From a virus, in IMG/VR virus record IMGVR_UViG_3300036823_000120, positions 30,583-94,582 of that record: 64,000 nucleotides of DNA. One strand, given 5' to 3'. Each line of letters opens with the position of its first letter. Positions within the stretch are counted from its first letter, which is position 1. A model generated the notes under the pieces. That model had not been told where the DNA came from, did not search any database, and was given only the letters and a program-made list of their open reading frames with translations. The position numbers were made by a program, and so were the translations under genes. Shown piece by piece: positions 7,516 to 15,355 of the stretch.

Positions 7516-8110
7516 TACACCTTTCTAAGTCCTTTAATCTTTTTCTTATGCGAGCTAAAACTTTTTGTACTTTTTTAGTACGTATTTGTAAAGCTATACC
7601 AATTTCTTTTGGCGTTTCATTTAGCAAATGATGTTCATACACTCGCCAATCAAGTTCTGTTCTAAGAGCACTTTGTAGACATTCAAAACATTCTATATCT
7701 ACATTTGTTGTTTGTACATCCTCCTCTTTAAATTCTACTGTTTCAGGTAACTGTTCACCTTTCTTTTTAATATACGACATAGTTGATGTGGCATATGGTG
7801 CCCAATATTCTTTGAGCTTATAGCCAATCTTCATGCGTATGTATGCAAGAGTGTTTTCTTTTTCAAAAAGTTCTTGTTTGAACTCTACGAATAAGATTAC
7901 TAGCCAGAAATTTGCTTCAGCTATACATTCATCTACAAATTGCAAATCTCTACTCTTGAAATTTTTTCTGGCAAAGTTAATTGCCGTTAGTCTTACTCTA
8001 CTCATAAGAAAAGCAACATTACTTTCGTCCAATTTAACATCTGTAAGCTCCGTAAAAAGTTTCAATTTCGAAGCATCCGGCGATAGAATACTTCGTACCA
8101 TTAGGGTCAT
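7493..8110 (-). CDS. sigma-70-like transcription factor
   Basis: Pattern of a small sigma factor: a helical region 2-like N-terminal part (residues 40-105) and a C-terminal region 4 helix-turn-helix (ETPKEIGIALQIRTKKVQK) ending in basic ARIRKRLKDL. About 205 aa as annotated. The start is uncertain: the ATG at 8110 gives a 77-base overlap with the protease gene, an ATG at 8011 would avoid it but drop residues 1-33. It may direct transcription of phage genes by the host polymerase. Confidence 0.6.
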   Translation of the reverse strand: MTLMVRSILSPDASKLKLFTELTDVKLDESNVAFLMSRVRLTAINFARKNFKSRDLQFVDECIAEANFWLVILFVEFKQELFEKENTLAYIRMKIGYKLKEYWAPYATSTMSYIKKKGEQLPETVEFKEEDVQTTNVDIECFECLQSALRTELDWRVYEHHLLNETPKEIGIALQIRTKKVQKVLARIRKRLKDLERCNDADVSD

Positions 8111-8492
8111 AGATTAACCCGTCTTTAGCTGACCATGCAACAACATGATGCAAGCTTTTTCCTTTGGGTTTGCCGAAGAGGAGTCCATCTCTCTCTTCTA
8201 AAATGGCATTAAATTTATCGCAAAAAATCAAATCCTTTCTGTGATTGACAGTGGGACAATAACTGATCCCACCACTGTATGGAACCAGTACAAACCCAAA
8301 TAACGGCGTTATATATTGAATTTCTTCAATACAAAAAGCACGCCGTCGTATTGGTTCATCTAGGTCGGGAAATATAATTTCCGAACCGTCATGCTCTAAT
8401 GTTTGAATTATGGAACTTAAAGGAACATCAGCAACCATTGCTACTGATGTTGGCAAACAACTGAATCTATTCGGCTGGGACTGCAACTTCAT
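8034..8492 (-). CDS. papain-like (C39-type) cysteine peptidase
   Basis: Catalytic Cys in FSCLPTSVAMV, catalytic His in HHVVAW and Asp/Asn in YDPNGTKY give a C39-like papain fold of about 150 aa. Start at ATG of MKLQSQPNRF, preceded by GGGAG; the longer frame starts with TTG. Overlaps the NYN gene by 26 bases. Could be a phage protease or a peptide-processing enzyme; substrate unknown. Confidence 0.65.
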   Translation of the reverse strand: MKLQSQPNRFSCLPTSVAMVADVPLSSIIQTLEHDGSEIIFPDLDEPIRRRAFCIEEIQYITPLFGFVLVPYSGGISYCPTVNHRKDLIFCDKFNAILEERDGLLFGKPKGKSLHHVVAWSAKDGLIYDPNGTKYSIAGCFEIETFYGAYRC

Positions 8493-8943
8493 CAGATTTC
8501 TTCTCCCGAAGTAAGCTTTGATCAATTTCAATTGGAGTGGAGTAATAGTTCACAAATCGTGGTAGCTTAACACCAACAGCATATGTGAGCTTTCCATGTG
8601 TCTTTGCATACTCCAAAACTGGAAAGTGACCATACCAACATGATGCCAGAACAAGTGCATCAACATGAGGCATTACAGTTGCTGCCATTAAAGCTAATGG
8701 TGCATCATAAAACTTACGGTCAAAAAATACTTTAAAACCAGTTTCAACTAACAACGTGTTAAAACGATAACACTTATCTTGTTCATATTTTCCATATGCA
8801 AACTTAAATGTGAACAAAAGATTATGTTCTTCCTCAAGCTTCTTTATAAGATCAAGATAATTCAAGCTATGACTTGGAAACTTTTCTTTAACTCCATAGT
8901 ACAAACTACGAGTATCTGCAATAAATACAGCCTTAAGCTTCAT
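8467..8943 (-). CDS. NYN-domain protein (PIN-like fold)
   Basis: N-terminal VFIADTRSLYYGV and the central DALVLASCWYGHFPVLEYAK followed by GKLTYAVGV match the layout of NYN/LabA-type RNase domains (DGxN then SGDGDF). Several of the family's acidic residues are replaced (DTRS and ASCWYGHF), so catalysis is uncertain. 158 aa. Confidence 0.6.
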   Translation of the reverse strand: MKLKAVFIADTRSLYYGVKEKFPSHSLNYLDLIKKLEEEHNLLFTFKFAYGKYEQDKCYRFNTLLVETGFKVFFDRKFYDAPLALMAATVMPHVDALVLASCWYGHFPVLEYAKTHGKLTYAVGVKLPRFVNYYSTPIEIDQSLLREKKSDEVAVPAE

Positions 8944-8964
8944 TTTAGCCTCATTTTGGAATTA

Positions 8965-9708
8965 TCAACTAATCGGCATTTCACAGACTTCGCCTTCACA
9001 AAACTTCGTATCAATTCCGTCTGAGCCACAAAAGCCTGACCAATCAATTTTTTGTATGGCCGCTAATCTAGCTTTGTACTCTTCTTCAGATATACCTTCC
9101 TCTGGCATTTGTTCATATACACCTTTTGGTGTATGAGGTAATAATGAACAAGCTTTAATTAGTGGAGCAAAAGCTGATAAGACTTTTTCAAGAATATCCT
9201 CCTCGTGATTAGGATCAAACTTATAGACTCTCATTTCCGTAGTTTTAGTCCAATAGTTTTCACGGAACGTGACTTTGATTGAATTATTTTCAAAGTCAGC
9301 TTGTCCAGCAGCAATATTGGTCCAAGGATATTCATCTTTAAAGTATTCAATCAATTCTTTGACAAATTGGCCTTCTTTCCTAATATGCATGATAAGCTTC
9401 CACTTAGGCCGGAAATATAGTGTATTAGAAACACTATTATCTGCCCATTCTCTCTGAACTGTGGCAAGATTAACCGCTTGCTCCCAGAGACTTATCGTAT
9501 CTGCTGGAGGCGTTGGTCCTTGAAGAGTGGGATATTCATAAATTAGAGTTCCATTTGGATCAGTTACATCTGGTTCATATGGGATACATGCTTTATCAAG
9601 GATTGGACACATAGGATGGTTACGTGCAACACGAGTGCGACGCAACGTGTAATCGAATGTTGGATAACCAATACCAGCCGTTCTTCCTGCAAGCTTTGGA
9701 GTAGTACC
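8965..9708 (-). CDS. nrdJ: class II ribonucleotide reductase, exon 4 (C-terminal part)
   Basis: Encodes GTTPKLAGRTAG, YTLRRTRV, WADNSVSNTLYF and the C-terminal redox cysteines (FCEGEVCEMP), as in the monomeric adenosylcobalamin-dependent RTPR of Lactobacillus leichmannii (VSCTITF and CEGGACPIK). Exon begins at GGT (9706-9708) directly after the intron's terminal G; the apparent ATG at 9709-9711 is intron. Joined with the other exons (12459-13542, 11460-11799, 10600-10609) it gives 725 codons in frame, against 739 for the L. leichmannii enzyme. Confidence 0.88.
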   Translation of the reverse strand, partial: GTTPKLAGRTAGIGYPTFDYTLRRTRVARNHPMCPILDKACIPYEPDVTDPNGTLIYEYPTLQGPTPPADTISLWEQAVNLATVQREWADNSVSNTLYFRPKWKLIMHIRKEGQFVKELIEYFKDEYPWTNIAAGQADFENNSIKVTFRENYWTKTTEMRVYKFDPNHEEDILEKVLSAFAPLIKACSLLPHTPKGVYEQMPEEGISEEEYKARLAAIQKIDWSGFCGSDGIDTKFCEGEVCEMPIS

Positions 9709-10599
9709 CATTTAATCCCATAATTTTCATTATAGGCTGGACTATATCTTTATCTTTTCTAATTCACTATGACGATATCTAAAACATGAAGCATATTTTT
9801 CTACAAAACGATTATATTTTTTCTTTCCACAAATAGTTAGACGCCAAAAACTTTGGTGTTTTTCTGTAACATCAAACTTATGAATATGTGGATTAATCCA
9901 ATCTTGTTGTAAAATATATTGAGCTTTACAAATAATACTAAAATTAGTATTACATAGTTGAATTATAGGTGAAGTAGTCCAACTATGGTTAGTAAAGCTA
10001 CCTTCTGCTTCATATATTCCAGCTAACCAATCTCGTGAATAAGAGTAAGATACCTCGCGTGTAGTCTCTGAGGATCGCCATTGATTGTGCTTTTCAACAA
10101 TTTCTAATTCTTTGTCGTTATGCAGCGAGTATCTAGTTCTTTGCATTCGACTATTAACAAATTGTTGAAAACATTCTAATCTGACTTTATCACATTCAAT
10201 GAGTGATTTAAAGTAATCTACAAATAAGCTTATAGCTACATTTGAACAAATACTTAAATCATAACAGTCAATTTTACCTGTTCTTATACTTTTAGTTTTA
10301 GAATAGTTAATAAGCTTTTGTTGTAAAATCTTTTCGCAAAGCTCAATAGCAATTTTATTAGTATTAGATATACTAATTTTTGGTTCAAAGAAAAAGCCTA
10401 CATTATTGCCTCTTCTTTGTCTTTCTCTAAAACTAAAAGAACCCTCACCTTCAAAAAAGCCAGAAAACCAATGGATGTCCTGCGGGTTGTCCATTTTTAT
10501 CTCTTGTTTTGTTACTTATAAGTAACAAGAGGTCTTGGAGTTTCACGCATATAGCGAGGAGTACACTAATACATTTCTGTATTAGGCGGCAGTACATTT
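9709..10599 (-). mobile_element. group I intron 3 of the reductase gene
   Basis: 5' splice site follows CCCGGT, with P1 pairing CGGT to GCCG and a T.G wobble at the cut. R element TCAGAGACTACACGCG (10056-10071), S element GATATAGTCC (within 9735-9748), P7 pairing GACTA/TAGTC, terminal G at 9709. 891 nt. R and S are 307 nt apart because half of the endonuclease gene lies between them. Shares P1-P2, Q, R and S sequences with introns 1 and 2. Confidence 0.85.
9742..10494 (-). CDS. LAGLIDADG homing endonuclease in intron 3
   Basis: Two LAGLIDADG motifs: WFSGFFEGEGSF (residues 9-20) and WLAGIYEAEGSF (156-167), the usual pattern of a monomeric two-motif enzyme of 250 aa. Start codon sits in the intron's Q segment (MDNPQ from GGACAACCCGCAGG), residues SSETTRE (141-147) are encoded by the R element, and the TAG stop is part of the S element. 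Cleaves intronless alleles to spread the intron. Confidence 0.9.
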   Translation of the reverse strand: MDNPQDIHWFSGFFEGEGSFSFRERQRRGNNVGFFFEPKISISNTNKIAIELCEKILQQKLINYSKTKSIRTGKIDCYDLSICSNVAISLFVDYFKSLIECDKVRLECFQQFVNSRMQRTRYSLHNDKELEIVEKHNQWRSSETTREVSYSYSRDWLAGIYEAEGSFTNHSWTTSPIIQLCNTNFSIICKAQYILQQDWINPHIHKFDVTEKHQSFWRLTICGKKKYNRFVEKYASCFRYRHSELEKIKI

Positions 10600-10609
10600 A
10601 CCGGGTTTG
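10600..10609 (-). CDS. nrdJ: class II ribonucleotide reductase, exon 3 (10-nt micro-exon)
   Basis: Ten bases, CAAACCCGGT, between introns 2 and 3. Splicing ACCAT to it and then to GGTACT reads T-I-K-P-G-G-T, restoring the conserved TTVKPSGT loop of class II reductases in the correct frame and length. The preceding base is G (end of intron 2), and CGGT forms P1 of intron 3. Deduced from motif reconstruction and splice-site rules; not proven by RNA. Confidence 0.75.
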
Positions 10610-11459
10610 CGACATTATCCAAAAGTTTCGCTTTTGGGTCGGACTATATCACATTCCGCAAAGCATAAAAAATTTCATGCTGTCTTTTAGTATATGGCTC
10701 TTTGATATTTTGAAGCAATCTAAGATTAACAAATTCTTTTAACAAAGAAGATTTTAATTTATACTTTTTTGTTTGGAATTCATTAATAATCTGAAAAAAT
10801 CTTTGTACTCTTTTATAACCATGAATAGTTATTACTTTATATGGACTATGTTTTAGTGGTATATAAGATGATATATGCCAACTAAGTCCTAAAGAATACA
10901 AAGTTTTCACTGTCTTGTCAATAATTTTAGTATTAGTAGAGCATACAGTTATTTCAGGATTATAATTGACTGTATTATTTCTACTCATATGACAAGAAAT
11001 ATGAAAACTACCTTCAGCTTCTAAAATACCAATAAGCCACCAAAAGTCTGCGGAACACTCGCATGTAGTCTCTGAGGACTCAAGATGAAATTGTCGGCAA
11101 TAAAGTTTGGTCTTTAGTTCCTCTAAAAAACACAAACATTTAATTCTACCATTAATGGCTAGATCATATTCTCGTTTTCTTTTTCCTCTTTGAGTCGAAG
11201 AGATTGAAACAGATATACCAAAAGAAGATATTATATCTTCACATTGATGTATTAGATCAATTTCAGTATTACTGATTCGTAATCTATTTTTATCAAAGGA
11301 ACCTTCGCCATCAAGTATGCCAACAAGCCAACTTGTTGCCTGCTGATTATCCATTTTAAGCCTTTATTACATAAGAAGTAGACTTAATTAAAAGAGGATT
11401 TTCCAGCAAATAGCGAGTTTCTCACTAATACATTACTGTATTAGGCCACCAATTTCTTA
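10610..11459 (-). mobile_element. group I intron 2 of the reductase gene
   Basis: 5' splice after ACCAT with P1 CCAT/GTGG, P2 hairpin of CTAATACA/TGTATTAG, R element TCAGAGACTACATGCG (11060-11075), S element GATATAGTCCGACC (10637-10650), then a hairpin CCAAAAG/CTTTTGG and the terminal G at 10610. 850 nt. The endonuclease ORF spans almost the whole intron including R. Confidence 0.85.
10644..11354 (-). CDS. LAGLIDADG homing endonuclease in intron 2
   Basis: 236 aa with motifs WLVGILDGEGSF (residues 9-20) and WLIGILEAEGSF (106-117). Starts MDNQQ in the Q segment, reads through the R element as SSETTCE (93-99) between its two halves, and stops at the TAG of the S element. Each half looks like one single-motif unit. 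Confidence 0.9.
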   Translation of the reverse strand: MDNQQATSWLVGILDGEGSFDKNRLRISNTEIDLIHQCEDIISSFGISVSISSTQRGKRKREYDLAINGRIKCLCFLEELKTKLYCRQFHLESSETTCECSADFWWLIGILEAEGSFHISCHMSRNNTVNYNPEITVCSTNTKIIDKTVKTLYSLGLSWHISSYIPLKHSPYKVITIHGYKRVQRFFQIINEFQTKKYKLKSSLLKEFVNLRLLQNIKEPYTKRQHEIFYALRNVI

Positions 11460-11799
11460 ATGGTTGTCTTACGAATTGCTTCAGGAACACCAGCTTCAGC
11501 ATTTGCTTCTTGATTGATTTTTGTAACTTTCTCATATCCCTTTCTCATATAAGAAGTTACTTTATTCAATCCAACATCATATACCCAACCAGTCCAATCA
11601 ATAATACCAATGCCAATTCTTCGGTTTCTAGCAACAACTCGATTTGTTTCCTCTCTATGAGTAGGAAGTAAGCTTACACTGCTACAATACATTGTAGCAT
11701 ACTCAACTGCTTCATACCATTGTTGGACACCATTACAACGAGTTGGCAAAGTTTCTGAAACGTTGCACAATTCCTTATCTTCGAGTGGAATTTCTCCGC
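11460..11799 (-). CDS. nrdJ: class II ribonucleotide reductase, exon 2
   Basis: 340 nt encoding GEIPLEDKELCNVSE, PTRC, LLPTHREETNRVV and RNRRIGIGI up to RKTTI, the central part of the RTPR catalytic barrel. Joined to exon 1 (CCG T + GC GGA GAA ATT) it gives NPCGEI, the motif with the cysteine that carries the thiyl radical (C408 in L. leichmannii). The unspliced ORF starts at a spurious ATG (11815) in the intron. Confidence 0.88.
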
Positions 11800-12458
11800 C
11801 GCTATTGTTACTCATGCTTAATACATGGGAGTGGTCATTTCTGCCACTCTCTGCATGTTACCATGCAGGCCGGACTATATCATCATCCTTGTAGGATGTC
11901 TCGCGTGTAGTCTCTGAGGTTCCAGATTATCGCTTAAGTTGACGTAACAAATGGTATGTTTGCAAGTCTAAAACTGCATCCATTTGACCATATAGTGTAG
12001 CAAGACGCTTTGTAACATACTCAAATAGAATTGTAGCTTCTTCATTTTTAGCTACGATATATTTGAGTAATATTTTCAAAGCTTTTTCAACACGCATCAC
12101 ACCATTTATTTCAACGCGCTTCGCAGCGCGTTGATTAGAGGCACGAGTTGCATCATAAATATGATATGCTAGTCCTAGCTTTTGCAGGATAAAACATATA
12201 TTTTCTATGATGATTTTATTTGTGTTGACAATTTTAATCCCTACATTGTAGGAACCTTTGCTACCTGGACTCATTGAAAAGCAACCTTCACCATCAAGAA
12301 TACCACTTAACCAACCAAGCTCAAAATCTGTTACCTGCGGATTGTCCATTGCAATATACTTGGGATTTTTGCATTAGAAGCACCCAAGCCTTTAGGTACT
12401 TTCCAGCATATAGCGAGATTGTTCACTGATATATTACTATATCAGGCCGCTAGGATTA
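11800..12458 (-). mobile_element. group I intron 1 of the reductase gene
   Basis: 659 nt. 5' splice after AATCCGT, P1 CCGT/GCGG, P2 CTGATATA/TATATCAG, Q at the start of the endonuclease gene, R at 11902-11917, S at 11868-11881 with a short P8 hairpin ATCCTACAAGGAT between them, terminal G at 11800. Here R and S are only 20 nt apart, the usual compact core. It interrupts the codon of the catalytic cysteine. Confidence 0.87.
11927..12349 (-). CDS. single-motif LAGLIDADG homing endonuclease in intron 1
   Basis: 140 aa with one motif (WLSGILDGEGCF, residues 13-24), so it should act as a homodimer. Starts MDNPQ in the Q segment and stops nine bases before the R element, so the ORF fills the P6-side loop only. 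This is the one-unit counterpart of the two-unit ORFs of introns 2 and 3. Confidence 0.87.
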   Translation of the reverse strand: MDNPQVTDFELGWLSGILDGEGCFSMSPGSKGSYNVGIKIVNTNKIIIENICFILQKLGLAYHIYDATRASNQRAAKRVEINGVMRVEKALKILLKYIVAKNEEATILFEYVTKRLATLYGQMDAVLDLQTYHLLRQLKR

Positions 12459-13542
12459 ACGGATTCAGTCCACTTGCCTTATCTTTTCTAACAGGAATTG
12501 GCTTACCAATTCGCCCAAAAGGAAAGTTTTTCAGGTTCAAGATTCCTGGCTCTCCTCTAACTGTTATACGCTTTGCTACTTCTCCTAACTGTTCAAAGTC
12601 TTCTGGATTATATAGAACCGCTGTATTGTTAGACATCCAGCCCCATTCTTGGCGTTCAGGATTCATGTCATAGTCTTTAAGATTCATAAAAACAGGATCA
12701 TGAATATCGCCCTTCATAAGTTCTGCACTACGTCTAACGTTACCAGCAACGACGCAAACTCCGAGTATATTACCTATGTCTGCTTTTAATCTGACTTCGT
12801 CAATTGATTCAGATTCAAAAAGCATTTCCATATTTTCGTGTAATCTTTTCAAAGGGACTGGGCCAGAAGCTTTTCCGCCAAACCCTTTAATTAGTAGACC
12901 TTCTTCACGAAGTTTGTCGTATTTGAAAATAGGCTTTCGTCTATTTGGCTGAGTATAAGCTTCGACAAGAAGCTTTACACTATCAGCCCAACCTTCTCGT
13001 GAATCTGGAATTTCAAAGATATAAGTTCCAACAGGCTTATATCTAATTAATCCAGTTCGTTTTGGTTCAAATCCAACACCAACACCAAGCATCAAAGCAT
13101 CCATCATCCAATTCAAATCATTGGCGAGAGTATCATTATCGCCCAAAACGCAATATCCGCAATTGTTAAGAGCCATAGAGCCACGTTCATATATGAACGA
13201 TGTACCCATAGCCCATAGACCCCGACCACCAGGAAACCAATGCATATTGAACAAACTGATTGCCATTCTATAGGCATAAGCTTGCCAGTATTCTTCGTCC
13301 CATCTGATATAGTTTCGAGCATAAAAGTCTTTTCTAATCGAGAAAGTTCCATTAATTACCCTTGTTACAACATCAGCCCAATTTTCCTGTCCACCATTTG
13401 TTTTTATGCGACTATATGTCCTAAAGAAAACTAATTCACCATAGCCGTCATAACCAAAATCTGGCTTCATAAGCTGAAGTCTTGAAGCAAAATCAAGACT
13501 TAGTGAGAAGTGTTCATTTACATACTTAGTGGGGACCACCAT
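12459..13542 (-). CDS. nrdJ: class II ribonucleotide reductase, exon 1 (N-terminal part)
   Basis: Encodes RTYSRIK, FPGGRGLWAMGT, NNCGYCVLGD, DALMLGVGVGF, PDSREGWADSV, AGNVRRSAEL and GEPGILNL up to GLNP, in the order found in RTPR. The reductase makes deoxynucleotides from ribonucleoside triphosphates with adenosylcobalamin and works with or without oxygen. GTP-independent details cannot be judged. Overlaps the upstream Tat-signal gene by 17 bases. The last base, T12459, begins the TGC cysteine codon completed in exon 2. Confidence 0.9.
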
Positions 13543-13960
13543 TTACTTTGTCCTCATGTATTATATACATATCTATAAGCTCATCAACAGTTTTGAACTC
13601 AACATTACTTTTCAAAGTCTGTGAACATCTGAACCTGTCTCCAACGCACATTGGCATACTACTATTGAAAAAAGATTCAGTAATAAGCGTATTATTAATA
13701 GTGAAGAGAGCAACACTTTTCAAGTGCAATGATTGAGAAGGTTGTAACTCTTCTGCAATGAATTCAAAGCCTCCTTTGATTTTATTAATGGCTTTGATAC
13801 CAGGAGCTTGTATTAGTTCATTGGTACTAACTTCCCTATAAAATAGCTTATAAGGAAGAATCACACGTTGTGGCGAGTCTGTGAAACCCTTCACCAAGAA
13901 GTTCTGAGACGCAACAATTCCAAGAACCGAGCCAAAGAAGCCTCGACGTGAAATGTTCAT
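13526..13960 (-). CDS. exported protein with twin-arginine signal
   Basis: N-terminus MNISRRGFFGSVLGIVASQN fits a Tat signal (SRRGFFG then a hydrophobic stretch). The 120-residue mature part has no recognised domain and is largely beta-like. A Tat-exported phage protein is unusual. It shares a four-part overlap run with genes on either side. Confidence 0.6.
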   Translation of the reverse strand: MNISRRGFFGSVLGIVASQNFLVKGFTDSPQRVILPYKLFYREVSTNELIQAPGIKAINKIKGGFEFIAEELQPSQSLHLKSVALFTINNTLITESFFNSSMPMCVGDRFRCSQTLKSNVEFKTVDELIDMYIIHEDKVNGGPH

Positions 13961-14244
13961 TATAATACCTTTTTGAAGCGAGGTATCTTCTTACCATCAT
14001 TTTCAACAAACTCAAAGAATATTGACCAAGGACGTACAAAGAGTTGATATGAGGAATATAATGCTTTGTACACTGCAACTTTCTCTTTTGTCTCTGTATC
14101 AATACCTTGGCCAATTAATTGATAATCTTTACCATTTTTATAATGACGATATATACCAATTGATTTATAAGGATTATCTCGAATATCCATATGTTGGGCC
14201 ATTAAAAACATCAATTCTTTTTCTGCCTTTTCCTCGTCGCTCAT
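13960..14244 (-). CDS. DUF1653 protein
   Basis: YRHYKNGKDYQLIGQG, VAVYKALYSSYQLFVRP and FFEFVENDGKKIPRF match the DUF1653 pattern (YRHYKGxxYxVxG, VxYxxLY, RPxxMFxE). 94 aa, a small single-domain protein. Function of the family is unknown. Overlaps the Tat-signal gene by one base. Confidence 0.75.
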   Translation of the reverse strand: MSDEEKAEKELMFLMAQHMDIRDNPYKSIGIYRHYKNGKDYQLIGQGIDTETKEKVAVYKALYSSYQLFVRPWSIFFEFVENDGKKIPRFKKVL

Positions 14245-14692
14245 TCTTTTCTTCCTTTTTCTTACGAATTTTTTCGTTATGACGCTCCAAATTTAATTCA
14301 GAAATTCCGGCCCAAAATTGTGCCCATTGAATTGATCGAGTAGTTGTTCGTGAACTTATTGTTCCAGGAAGTTCTGGCTTTTCAGCTAAAGCTAAATTGA
14401 TTTTCTTTTCGTGTTCAAAAAATGTTAAAATTTCTTCTACGCAATTTGGAAAGCGTTTCACTGCATCAACAGTCATCATTTCATATGGATGAAGCTTTTC
14501 ACCTGAATTTTGCATTTTAAAAATACGAGCAAGAATATCTTTTGTTTCAGACATTTCGCCAGTTAATGGACACTTAAGCAATGGAGCTTTTGGTTCATTT
14601 TTGATTAACTCATTTGGCCGATTACCAAGAATATCAAGCTTACCGAGATCTTTATCAATCTTATAGATCGGAGTAGAAAGAAATTGACTCAT
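14174..14692 (-). CDS. hypothetical protein, 172 aa
   Basis: Start at the ATG with GGAG six bases upstream; a GTG at 14728 extends it by 12 codons. Helical, with a very basic C-terminal tail (KIRKKKEEKNERRGKGRKR) that overlaps the DUF1653 gene by about 70 bases. The tail suggests nucleic acid binding. No family recognised. Confidence 0.6.
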   Translation of the reverse strand: MSQFLSTPIYKIDKDLGKLDILGNRPNELIKNEPKAPLLKCPLTGEMSETKDILARIFKMQNSGEKLHPYEMMTVDAVKRFPNCVEEILTFFEHEKKINLALAEKPELPGTISSRTTTRSIQWAQFWAGISELNLERHNEKIRKKKEEKNERRGKGRKRIDVFNGPTYGYSR

Positions 14693-14727
14693 TTTAAGCT
14701 CCAAAGAATTAAAATAAAGTACACTCA

Positions 14728-15135
14728 CTATTTAGGCACAAGTTTTACTCCATTAACCCAGCAATAATATACTTCAAAATAATTTGCTGGCTTGTGTAAT
14801 TTCATTAATTCTGTATCATCATCTGACATAAGAATCCATATTCCAACACCAGCAGCTTTGAACTTAGGAAAGTCAATTTGTTGTGCTGGAGTAAAACTGA
14901 AAGCTAATGGATTTTTAATCTCAATCATGCGTATACCATGATTGATATGTGCGGCAAATAAATCTGGAAAACCAGACTGAAAAGCATTTCCATGAGTAAT
15001 TTTAACAAACCATCCACGAGATTCAAGTTTCGTTATTATCTTTCCCCGAATTATTGATTCCGGGCCGGATGCTGCCGTTGCCACTGGTTTGAGTGGCATC
15101 ATTCCCCGAGTTGTGTCCCGCTTTCCTCTGGCCAT
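14728..15135 (-). CDS. VRR-NUC domain nuclease
   Basis: The core reads GFPDLFAAH, MIEIKNP and FTPAQQIDFPKFKAAG, the D-ExK and helix pattern of VRR-NUC (PD-(D/E)XK) nucleases, with the following beta strand IWIL. 135 aa is normal. Such small phage enzymes often act on branched DNA. It lies among replication and recombination genes. Confidence 0.8.
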   Translation of the reverse strand: MARGKRDTTRGMMPLKPVATAASGPESIIRGKIITKLESRGWFVKITHGNAFQSGFPDLFAAHINHGIRMIEIKNPLAFSFTPAQQIDFPKFKAAGVGIWILMSDDDTELMKLHKPANYFEVYYCWVNGVKLVPK

Positions 15136-15355
15136 ATTTTTCTCGAAGTTTGAATCTAGTAATATTGAGCATCTGAATCACAGATTTCAATAGCTCCTCT
15201 TGTTTTTCGTAATTTAATTCATCTGCGGCTTTTTCAAGGTCTTCTTGCGCTCTTAATATCGTATACGTTGCATCAGCTTTTATTAGAAATGGCTTGAGTG
15301 CCGTTTGCCCCAAATGACATTCAGCTAACATTGTTTTCAACTGACTTAGTTTCAT
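15023..15355 (-). CDS. hypothetical protein, 110 aa
   Basis: Helical N-terminal 80 residues and a low-complexity C-terminus rich in Gly, Asn and Ser. Its 3' end overlaps the VRR-NUC gene by 113 bases and its 5' end overlaps the gene before it, both in different frames. Real coding is supported by the ATG and dense packing, not by homology. Confidence 0.55.
   Translation of the reverse strand: MKLSQLKTMLAECHLGQTALKPFLIKADATYTILRAQEDLEKAADELNYEKQEELLKSVIQMLNITRFKLREKYGQRKAGHNSGNDATQTSGNGSIRPGINNSGKDNNET

Noticed and set aside
9709-9711. ATG at 9711 as the start of a separate reductase gene
   Set aside because: The preceding sequence is intron 3 and the consensus KPGGTTPKLAG is only complete after splicing.
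11800-11815. ATG at 11815 as start of a separate gene
   Set aside because: Lies in the intron end; NPCGEI is restored by splicing into 11799.
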